Source: Ophiocordyceps camponoti-saundersi (nom. inval.) (Eukaryota > Ascomycota > Sordariomycetes > Hypocreales > Ophiocordycipitaceae). From it: a DNA stretch of 20,823 bases. This document shows positions 10,196-18,907 of this stretch, piece after piece. Every line of letters begins with the position of its first letter. Within the stretch, counting starts at the first letter, position 1. Location of the stretch: assembly GCA_003339415.1 (NCBI GenBank), contig PDHQ01000477.1, forward strand, positions 1 through 20,823. Direction: 5' to 3'. Made by a program: the position numbers and the translations under genes. The notes under the pieces are model-generated. The model was not told the DNA's origin. It made no database searches and saw nothing but the letters and a program-made list of their open reading frames with translations.

Positions 10196-10654
10196 ACCCT
10201 AACTATATAGCTAGGATACAGTCCGACCCCGGCATAATCCTAGTAAGAGTAGTAACCTTGCTAGGTTTATAGTAAATACAGTTAGTAAGCTATAATAATA
10301 TAAGTTATTAAGGGACTAGGGACCTCTTAATAGTAACTATATTCTAATAATAAAGTACGATTACGAAGTAAATTATCTTTATTATAATATTTACTAATAT
10401 ACGTACTAGAACTACTTAAAACTTAGATAAGACGAGCGATTAGAAGTATAAGTACCTCTCGCTTAGGACTAGCGTAACTTTAGCTACTTTTTATAATAAT
10501 TAAGCTTTCCGATATAATAAATTTAGCTTATTAGCTAGCTAATAATATTAAGTAAGAGGTTTTCCTCTAAGCTCTTTAGTTTTTCCTCTCTATTAAATAA
10601 TATATATTTAGATACCTTTATAAGTTACTAAAGTAATATAATATATATATATAT

Positions 10655-10667
10655 ATAATATACCTTA
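10655..10667. repeat. Right target-site duplication of SINE-like copy 1
   Basis: ATAATATACCTTA is the partner of 10089-10101 and lies directly after the AT-rich tail. The copies agree at 12 of 13 positions. Confidence 0.6.
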
Positions 10668-11620
10668 ATACTTAATACTTAGGTTCTTTTACGATTTTTA
10701 ATAAATAAAGCTATAGCTATATTCTTAACTTATTAAATAGTTATTAAATATTAAACTTATTCTATACTAATTATTTTTAAAAAGCTATTATAAATCTTTT
10801 ACTTAGCTAAGAGATACCCCTTACTAAACTAGAAATTATTAATAATACGCTAAAATAAAAAGTAAACTAAGTTCTTTAATTTTATATTATAAGATAATAT
10901 TATTAGTTAAAGTATTAAGTTTACGAATATAATTATAACTTAGATAAGATATAATACTTTACTAAGAATTTCTAATATATACTTATAGATTTTAAGGAAT
11001 TTTATAATTATTTCCCTAATATTACTAGCTTACTTATTAATCTCTAATATTAAATTAAAGCTACTATAATAGATTATAATTATAAGAATAATAATTAAGA
11101 TAATAGCGTATTTTCCCTAAGCGTATAATTATATATTAAATATTACTAGCTTTAATAAGTATATTAAAGCTTTTATTAAGGTATAATATTACGCGCTAGC
11201 TTTTATAGGGATTTCCTTTAATTATTTCTTAAGGATTTTTAAAGATTTCTAACTATATTTATATAATTTTAGAAACTTTATTATAAAATTACCTAAAAAG
11301 GACTTTAAGGGAAATTACTAAAAAATATAACTGCTTTTTTACTAGATTTTACTATACCCTCCTTAATATTTACTAATATATACCCTTATATATTTTACTA
11401 AGATTTCGCTTATAAGAGTTTCTTTCTTTTATTTTCTTTTCTCCTTAGCTTAGAATCTTTATTTATAATACTAATATTATTATTTACTTAATATATTTTT
11501 AAGCTATAATACCTCTTTTTTTCTTCCTAAGATATCTCGTATTTTTTAAGTTATATAATATATAATTTAAATACTAATATATATTTCGTTAAAAACTTCC
11601 TTATATCTAAGTTATCTTTT
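10668..11620. other. RIP-mutated relic DNA between the SINE-like copies
   Basis: About 950 bp without an intact frame. It includes GGGATTTCC, AAGGATTTTTAAAGATTTC and CTAGATTTTAC words at about 11208-11350 that recall the units of the array at 2458-2745, perhaps a decayed relative. Nothing else is identifiable. Confidence 0.5.
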
Positions 11621-11636
11621 ATATATATATTATATA
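11621..11636. repeat. Left target-site duplication of SINE-like copy 2
   Basis: ATATATATATTATATA is repeated exactly at 12201-12216, bracketing copy 2. The match is perfect over 16 bases, but the sequence is simple and could recur by chance in this DNA. Its position on both exact edges of the element is what supports the call. Confidence 0.45.
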
Positions 11637-12034
11637 TATATTATATTACTCTAGTAACTTATATAAGTATCTAAGTATATAATCGTTTAATAAAGAGGAA
11701 AAACCGGAGTGCCCGGGGGAAAACCCCTTACTTAATATATTTAGCTAGCTTATAAGCTAATTACGTTATATCGGAAAGCTTAATTATTATAGGAAGTATC
11801 CGAAGTTACGCTAGTTCTAAGCGAAAGGTACTTATACTTCTTATCGCATATCTTATCTAAGTTCTAAATAGTTCCGGTATATATATCGGCAAATACTATA
11901 GCGAAGATATATTACTTTATAATTATACTTTATTACCGGATTATAATCGCTATTAAAGGGGACCTATTCTTTTAATAACCTACGTTATCTAACTATACCC
12001 TTACCCCGCGCCCTACCTTACCTAAGCCTCGGCC

Positions 12035-12091
12035 GGGTTACTACTCCTGCCGAGGGAGGGAAGGAGCCCGTTAGGGTTACCACTCCTGCCG
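12035..12091. repeat. 39-bp-spaced internal duplication in SINE-like copy 2
   Basis: GGGTTACTACTCCTGCCG (12035-12052) recurs as GGGTTACCACTCCTGCCG (12074-12091), 17 of 18 identical, 39 bases apart. The matching part of copy 1 has only one unit (read in reverse as GGTTACTACTCTTACTAG). The body either gained a tandem unit in copy 2 or lost one in copy 1. Confidence 0.8.
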
Positions 12092-12098
12092 GGGTTAT

Positions 12099-12122
12099 GC
12101 CGGGGTCGGACCGTACCCCGGC
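12099..12122. other. Strong 8-bp GC-rich hairpin in SINE-like copy 2
   Basis: GCCGGGGT (12099-12106) and ACCCCGGC (12115-12122) are perfect complements around an 8-base loop, CGGACCGT. In copy 1 one strand of this stem reads GCTAGGAT instead of GCCGGGGT-type sequence while the other remains ACCCCGGC. The stem has been broken there by C-to-T and G-to-A changes. This may be a structured part of the element's RNA. Confidence 0.75.
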
Positions 12123-12200
12123 TATATAGTTAGGGTGAAAAATACCCGTGCCCTCCGCCGGATTCGAACCGACTACCTCTCTTATAGGAGACTAATATCT

Positions 12201-12216
12201 ATATATATATTATATA
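12201..12216. repeat. Right target-site duplication of SINE-like copy 2
   Basis: ATATATATATTATATA is the exact partner of 11621-11636. It begins at the base where copy 2 loses similarity to the tRNA head of copy 1. Confidence 0.45.
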
Positions 12217-12645
12217 ATAAATATAAAGAGGTATAAAAAGATAATCTTAATATTTTACTTTTTCTTTTTATAAAAAGAGATAATATAAGAAAAGAGGTAT
12301 TATATAAAGAAAAAATTTTATAATATATAAGATATATATATATATTAGAGAAAAATAATAGTATAATATTAAATAAGTATATTATTAAAAAAACTATAAA
12401 GGTAAATAACGCCTTATATACTATTATAAAAAGAGATAAAAAAAATAAGCTATTAGGCGAAAAATAAAAGTAAGATTATTAGATAACTTATTTTATAGCG
12501 CGCTTTATAAAGGTTTTATTATTAAGGTTTTTAGTAGTTATATTATTAAGGAAAACGAGTAGTAATATTACCTCTTATAACCTTATATTAAAAATACTAA
12601 AAATTATTACGGAAAATCGGATTTTGCCGCCTCTTACCGCTTTTA
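12217..12645. other. AT-rich relic DNA upstream of the promoter-like tract
   Basis: About 430 bp without a gene. It is rich in AT dinucleotide runs (for example 12330-12346), with several TATAAAAAG words (about 12231 and 12432). A CG-bearing patch at about 12610-12640 (ATCGGATTTTGCCGCC ... TACCGC) leads into the promoter-like tract. I see nothing else. Confidence 0.5.
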
Positions 12646-12721
12646 AAAGGGTATAAAAACCTCTCTTACCTCCCTCTTCCTCCCTCTTTTCTTCTCTTCC
12701 TTTCTTCTTCCTTTCTTTTTT
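12646..12721 (+). promoter_or_regulatory. Relic promoter: TATA box plus polypyrimidine tract
   Basis: A TATA box, GGGTATAAAAACC (12649-12661), is followed at once by about 60 bases of nearly pure C/T (12661-12721: CTCTCTTACCTCCCTCTTCC and similar). Fungal RNA polymerase II promoters and LTRs often place a CT-rich initiation region downstream of the TATA box. About 110 bases further on is one of the few ATGs in the window (12831, ATGCCTCCTTATCTTAAT), in a plausible position for a former start codon. The reading frame behind it is broken by stops within 12 codons, consistent with RIP (TAG/TAA from CAG/TGG). Confidence 0.5.
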
Positions 12722-12830
12722 AGCGCTAGTAACGAAGATAATAATAATAACTAGAAATATCGTTAATAAGAGTTATAAAGATATATAATATATCTTAACT
12801 ATATATATTATTAGATCTTAGTTATATAAT

Positions 12831-15800
12831 ATGCCTCCTTATCTTAATAATATTATTAGAAGCTAGCTTAATTTTTAGTAAGTAGAATTTCTAAGTAGTA
12901 GTAAGGAGTATCGGCAGGTTATATAGTAGATAGCCTTAAATATATGTAAAAAAATATCATAGCTATTATATAATAGAAAAACTTATTTAAAAATAGGAGG
13001 CTAAGATATAGTTAGCAGCGTAGCTATTATATAATATTATTTTATATTTAAATATAACCTAAAATCTAATATATATTTTTATTATAACTATACTATAACT
13101 TTCTTATTTCCTAGCTATTTTAATAGTAAGCTATAAAATAATAGCTTTAAAGCTATATACTATTTATATTCGAAACCCTTATTTATTTAATATATACCGC
13201 ACGAATAATAAAAGCGTCTATATAACTTATATATAAAAGTCTTATATAACGCGTTATTTTTTTATATAATAAGCGTTTATATTATAAGTAAGCTAGTTTA
13301 GCTAAGCGATAATATGCGCTATAATAATAACTAAGGTAATATTAGCTAATAGCTATAAGAGTAAGATAGTATTTATAGTAGTCGGGGGGGCGCCTCTTAA
13401 TATAAAGGAGTACCTAACTATACCTAATAATAATAATATTACTAGTTCTTTAACGAAGGAAATAAGGGGGAGAAAAAAATAAATAAAGGCGTTAGATAAT
13501 AAGGAAAAATAAAAAAAATTATAATAGCGTTTTATTCTTTATTTTAAAAATAAGTATAAGGGTTAGATAATACCTAAAAATAAATAATAATAATTTCGCT
13601 ATTAGAAAATCTAATATAAAAAAGAAAAAAAAATATAAAAGAAAAAACATAGCAAGAGTTTATTAAATAAAAGGGGAAAACAATAAAGGAAAAAAAAGCG
13701 TAAGTTATATATAACTTAAGTAAGTTATTAAACTGCTACCTTAATATATAACTTATAGGAATTTATAGAAATAAAAGTTAATAAGGCTAAGTTTAGGCCG
13801 TCCTTAATATAAGCGTTAGCTAGGTTATTCTTCTTATTAATCTAATAAATCTTAGAAATTTTTTTATAGTCGTATAATTCGCAAATAGCTATAATATAAA
13901 TTATAAGCCGTTTCTTAATTATTAACTCTACCTTAACTAAGTAGTTATATAATAATTTAAAGTTTATATAAAAAATAAAAAAGATTAAGGGGTAGCTTAA
14001 GGATTATATAATATTTTAAATAATAATATAAAGTAATAGCTCGAAGTTAACCTTATTAATTATACTATATAGTTCGCTTGCTAAGACGCTTTATATAACT
14101 TATTTATATTTAATAGAAGTTTTATAAAAGATATTACTTTATATAATAAATAAGTCTGCTAATTAATCTTCTTTACTAAGAGTAATAAGGGTACTAAGCT
14201 ATAATATAAGGTCCCTATTATTTATAAAAAACCTATTTATAAAAATAAATAGTTTCGTATAAGTAAGGTTTAAGGGAATAAAGCGTAGCCCTTACTAAGC
14301 GTTATTAATTTATTATTAGATATATTTATCAAGTGCTATAATATCTTAAAAGAAAAGATTAGTTATTTAAGTAATAATAATAAGGTTATATAACGCCTTT
14401 AGCTAGTAAGTTAAAATAATATACGCGCCTTAAGCTTATTAACTAACAAAATCTTATAAGGCTATAATAGCGTTAAGGTTAATAATTTTAAGTTTAGTAG
14501 CTTATCCCTTCTATATAAGGATAATACTATATAAATATTAAGTAATATAGCTACTATTAAAGTTAATAAAAGTGCTATTTATAAGGAACGTTTTAAGCTT
14601 TATATAAAACTTTACCCTTTTTAATTCTTTTCCTTAAGCGTAAAAAAAAACTAAAATATAAAAGAGAAAGTATTATTTATTTATAAGCTAATTATATTAA
14701 ATATTTCTAATTTATCTATAATATAAAAAAAATATAGGTTATATAATAAAAGCTTTATAAGTAACTTTATATAATAATAGTTAAAGTATATTTTAAACTA
14801 ATATAAGCCTAATTCCGTAAAGCTATATAGTAATTTCTTAATATATAAAAAAGTATAAAAAGGGTATTAATTTTAAAGTTCCTTTAATAAGTAAATATAA
14901 ATTATATAATATAATAAATTAAAAAACTATATATAAGCTTAAGTAATATCTTATAGTTCCCTTTATATATTATATAATCTTATTAAGGTTAGTTTAAAAG
15001 TAAAAAAAAATACTATAATATATATAAAATTATAAATAATTAAGTAAGAATTTCCTTCTTATTATTATTATTATAGCTTTATATAACTAATTAAGACTTT
15101 TTATATAGATAATTATTTTAATTTTTTACCTCTTATATAAGGCGTATTTAAAGAATCTACTATATAAGATTAATAAGAAAGTTATATTATACGAATATAA
15201 AAACCTCTTAAGTAGATAAAGCGTTAATTTTCTTATAATCTAAAGCTTTAAATAGTTAGCTAGAAATAGTAATAACGCCTTATTATCTAAGTTATATAGC
15301 TAAAGCATAGTTATCTTTCTTCTTAGTTATAATAAAAGCGGTATTATATATATTATATATATCCTTATCTTTAGGGGCTATAATAAGGATTTTAAATCGT
15401 ACTTTTTTTAGTATAAATAAAGTTAAGAGAGAGCGGAAGTAAAGCTTTACTTATATTATATAAAAGCGTATAAGTCTTAAGGGAAGCTTAAGTATAATAT
15501 TTTAGCTATTAAAGCTAGAAATCTAGAAAAGGCTTTATTATATATTTATCCTTCTCTCGCTAGATAGAAACCTTACTTTATAAGGGAAGGGATAAAATAT
15601 TATATAAATTAAGGCTATTTCGGGTATATAAAGCGCGGGATATATTTACTTAAGCTTTAATTTATTAAACTTATTTTATTACTTTTTAAATTATATAAGC
15701 GTATATAATAATATTAAAGGAAGGGGGTAAGTTATACGAAATATAAAAGTATACTATATACGCTAAAAATAAGAAATATAAAAATAAGGCTATCTAAGCT

Positions 15801-17152
15801 TACTATATTATTTATAGCTTTTATAGCTATTTAAAAAATAATAGTATTATTAATCTTAAGGTTAATATCTTATTATAAATATTATATACTTAGTAAAGAG
15901 GGGTATATATATGTTTAACTTTCCTAATAGCTTAATATACCTTAATAGGCATTTCTTTATATATAGTCCTAAGTAGTTTCGCGTTTATACGAAACTTTAT
16001 AAAAAAGAAATTTATTCCGGTATCGTAAGGGATAATATTCGGGGGACTTTAGTAAGTATAAATCTAACACTTATATAAAGTATTTTAAGTGTTTATAATA
16101 GATATATTTTATATAAAGTATATAGCTTAGAAGGAAATTACCTTATTTATAGCGTATAAGACTAGCTTACCGCTAAAGTAAAAAATATTAATAATAATAA
16201 AGTAATTAAAATCGTAATTATCTTTAATAAAAAATTTTAACCTACTTAGGTTTTATATTATATAACTAGTATTAATAATAAAAATATTAAATAGATTCGA
16301 GTAATATTAATATAATATTAAAAGGACTAGCCTTCCTAAGCAAGTTATATAAGCTTTAGGTATAAGGGTGCTTAAAGCGTTAATATAGCTATTATAGTTT
16401 CTATTTAATATAATATAATATAAATTTAGTTTATAATATATTAAAAAATAAATATTTTTATTTCCTAATAATAAGAATAGTTATATTATTATATTATATA
16501 ATAATATCTTTTATATTATTATAAAAAGTATAAAAGTAGTTAGTATTTTTAAAGTAAAATAAAAATAGCGTAAAGGTATTAAGAATATAATAAAAAACTT
16601 TACTAAAAGGGTTTCGTATAATAATAATACTAATTAGCTAAGTTAGTTTTAAAAAGCTAAAACGAATTATATTATTAGTTAAAGTTTAGTTTATTATTAT
16701 ATTAGGGTATTTTTAGATATAAGCTCCTACTTATAGTTTACTTACTAATAAGATTTACGTAGCTCCTATATCTGAAAACTCGCCTTTATATATCGTACGA
16801 TATATATTAAAGAGGAGGAATTATTCCGCGGATATTACTAAAAACTTAAGGTAATAAATATTATTTTTAATAAGTTAATATATATAGGCCGCTATTATAA
16901 AAAATAAACAGCGTTTTCTCCGTATATAATTTTCTTTTTAATATTAGAGTCCTTTTTATTATTATTATATAATTAAAGGAATTAGGATTCCTAGTTATTA
17001 AATCCTTTATATAATTAAGGAAATATATAAAACTTATTATAAATAAGAGGTTATTAGTTAGTTTCCTCGCAGCTAGTTAGGTATTACTTATATACACGCT
17101 TAATATTATTTAACTTATAGTTTATTAACTAGTAATTCTCCTTTTTATATAA
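12831..17152. pseudogene. Large RIP-destroyed transposon-like relic
   Basis: About 4.3 kb downstream of the promoter-like tract with no intact gene. The frame from ATG 12831 opens Met-Pro-Pro-Tyr-Leu-Asn-Asn-Ile-Ile-Arg-Ser and then hits TAG; it continues with several TAG/TAA codons that could be former Gln or Trp. Purine-rich stretches at about 13440-13700 suggest a basic region. Near 15100-15125 a TATATAGATAAT word could be a decayed Tyr-x-Asp-Asp of a reverse transcriptase. Near 16710-16725, TTAGATATAAGCTCC could be a decayed Asp-Thr-Gly protease. Each rests on a handful of codons and neither has convincing flanking motifs. A single retrotransposon of this size is possible, as are several nested relics. 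Other rare ATGs occur at 12943, 13313 and 15910. Confidence 0.35.
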
Positions 17153-17361
17153 AAAAGTCTTATTATAGCGATTATAAAAGTAAGCTAAAGTAAAGTTATA
17201 ATTAAAGCTATTAAGAAAAAGAAAGGAAGGAGAGAGAAGCCCTCCTCCTAAGCTAAGTATATACCTTATATAATAACTAAGCGCTACCGGGAAGACCTAA
17301 GCATATTCGCTATAAACCCCCCTATCTAACTATAATTAGTTATAAACTAATCCTTTATATA
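17153..17361 (+). repeat. ~208-bp direct repeat, copy A
   Basis: This matches 18698-18907 in the same orientation over its full length. Best conserved are GCCCTCCTCCTAAGCTAA (about 17238-17255) and the TATAAACCCCCCTATCTA and TATAAACTAATCC region near the right end. Differences are mainly C/T and G/A. Copy B has CGCGCG where this copy has TATATA, whereas this copy keeps CTACCGGGAAGACC where B has TTATTAGGAAACC. Each copy has thus been mutated independently. They could be terminal repeats of a short LTR element or two insertions of a small non-autonomous element. No TG...CA ends survive. Confidence 0.8.
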
Positions 17362-18697
17362 GCCCCTTTCTTAAGCTAGCTAAGGAGGTAAGAGCGTAGG
17401 ATAGAAAAGTTACATATTATTATACTAGCTAAAACTCTATATAGGCCTTAGCTAATAGCTTAATAGCCTTTATAAAAATAAGAATAAGAAGGCGGAAAAG
17501 CTCCTTATAGTATATTATAGGGAAGATTCTAATAAGCTTAGAATTATAATATTACTTAAAGTAAGGAAAAATAAACTTATATTCTAATAGTAAAACTTAC
17601 TTATTTAATTAGTATATAAAATTAAGTAATATTATACTAGTTATAGAAAGCTTAGAAAATAACTTATATTATAATAAATAATAAAGCTAGCTGAATATTT
17701 ACCGCTATACGCTACTAGCGCTAATTTATAAGCTAAAGCGAAATATAACTATAATATATACTTATTAATAAATCTATAAGCTTAAGCTAGGTATAAACTA
17801 TTTATATATAAAGTAATATACTAAGGCCGAAATTACTTAGGCTATAATATCTAGCGCGCGCGTGCCTCTCTTTACTTATTATCCCCTTAATTAAAATACT
17901 CCGGATTTATACTTAGCTACCTTACTCCGCTTATATATAGCCTTAACCTTAATACCCCTATTTACCTATAAAGCTTTAGATAATTACGCTTAAAAGAATT
18001 AATTTAATTATAATAATAATAATACTATTACCTAATAGTGCCTAAAAAGCGAGAAGTTATAAATATAATATTTATTAGGTTAGCTATAAAGGGGGGCGGT
18101 AAATTAACTAGTATATTAAGAATATCCTTAAAACTAAATACTTTATTAAAGCTTTAAAAAAAGCTAGTAAAGGCTATATATATTATAAGCTAGTTTCTAT
18201 AATCTAAGCGCTTTTTAGCTCCTTATATACCTTAAATAAAAGTAGAATAATCTAAGTATAATTAGATTACTATAATAGTCTAGCCTTAAAAAGGGTATAT
18301 TTTTACCTTATAATATATTCTCTAAGGGGCTTTAACGGCCCCTAATATATCTTAACTAAGGAAAAAATTACTTAGCGCTCCTTATAACTTTTCTTAAGAA
18401 GCTTAGAGATATACGCTAAAAAATCTTTAAGCTAAAAAGAAAGATTTATAGCTATAATAATATATAATAGGAATATTTACTAAAAGGTACTAAGATATAA
18501 AAAAATATAATAAAATTAAAACTTAAGCTCCTTAATTATAGCTTTATTAATTATAAATTTAATATATATAGCGGCTAACTAAAAATTAAAGCTAGAATAA
18601 GCTATAAGTAGCTTTAATATAAGTAAAATTTAATAATATTTTATATTAAAATCTTACTTTTATATTTAGTTAGTAGTAAAAGAAGCTTTAATTAATA
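17362..18697. other. RIP-mutated DNA between the direct repeats
   Basis: About 1.34 kb with no intact frame. It holds a (GC)n-like run, GCGCGCGCGTGC, at 17853-17864. There are two small perfect hairpins: TAATCTAA/TTAGATTA (18248-18269, 6-base loop) and AGGGGC/GCCCCT (18325-18343, 7-base loop). If the flanking repeats are LTRs, this would be the internal part of a very short element; I see neither a primer-binding site nor a polypurine tract that would prove it. Confidence 0.5.
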
Positions 18698-18907
18698 TAA
18701 AGGTCTTATTACGGTAATTATAGAAATAAGCTAAAATAAAGTTATAATTAAAGCTATCGAGAAGAAAAAGGGAAAGAGAGAGAAGCCCTCCTCCTAAGCT
18801 AATTATATACCTCGCGCGATAACTAAGCGTTATTAGGAAACCTTAAATATATCTGTTATAAACCCCCTTATCTAGCTATAATTAATTATAAACTAATCCC
18901 TTATATT
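18698..18907 (+). repeat. ~208-bp direct repeat, copy B
   Basis: This is the partner of 17153-17361. It shares GAGAGAGAAGCCCTCCTCC (about 18775-18793) and the TATAAACCCCC and TATAAACTAATCC words, and ends at the same point (TAATCCCTTATAT). It retains CTCGCGCGATAAC (18811-18823), where copy A reads TTATATAATAAC. Similarity stops on both sides at matching positions, so the unit is about 208 bp. Confidence 0.8.

Larger units (their letters stand above)
10102..10654 (+). mobile_element. SINE-like element with tRNA head, copy 1 (full length)
   Basis: The element has a tRNA-like head (10102-10183), a body of about 440 bases and an (AT)n tail (about 10635-10654), bracketed by a 13-bp direct repeat. 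Downstream of the head the body contains a small GGGTA/TACCC hairpin (10185-10199) and a segment that is an ancestral strong hairpin in copy 2. It matches copy 2 in inverted orientation over nearly its whole length. Clear anchors are the TTAAGCTTTCCGATAT region (10501-10516), the AGTATAAGTACCTCTCGCTTAG region (10445-10466) and the CCTCTTTAGT-to-tail stretch. tRNA-derived SINEs are non-autonomous, transcribed by RNA polymerase III and moved by LINE proteins. About 550 bp is long for a SINE. No protein is encoded. Confidence 0.65.
11637..12200 (-). mobile_element. SINE-like element, copy 2, 5'-truncated inside tRNA head
   Basis: Read on the minus strand, this begins with AGATATTAGTCTCC, corresponding to position 10132 of copy 1. 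It runs through an intact T arm (box B GGATTCGAACC on the plus strand at 12160-12170), the acceptor 3' strand and the body, to an AT-rich tail at 11637. Everything 5' of the middle of the tRNA head is missing, typical of incomplete reverse transcription by LINE machinery. The tRNA-proximal 200 bases (about 12000-12190) are strikingly GC-rich and retain CCTGCCG, ACCACTCC and GGTGAAA. This copy is therefore less RIP-mutated there than copy 1. It also carries extra sequence at 12035-12091. Confidence 0.65.

Noticed and set aside
10102..12202. A single 2.1-kb DNA transposon with ~550-bp terminal inverted repeats
   Set aside because: The two copies have different ends: copy 1 has a complete tRNA head, copy 2 is truncated. 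Each has its own flanking direct repeat, which fits two SINE-like insertions better. It is not fully excluded.
12831..12866. Short ATG-started ORF as a real small gene
   Set aside because: It ends after about 11 codons and continues as a stop-riddled frame, so it is the start of a dead frame rather than a gene.
15095..15130. Possible reverse transcriptase Tyr-x-Asp-Asp motif (TATATAGATAAT)
   Set aside because: Only four codons fit, after assuming RIP changes, and no flanking RT motifs could be aligned. Too weak to annotate as a domain.
16700..16760. Possible copia-type protease Asp-Thr-Gly motif (TTAGATATAAGCTCC)
   Set aside because: The following residues fit only with a missing codon and non-RIP changes. 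AT-rich DNA produces such words easily.
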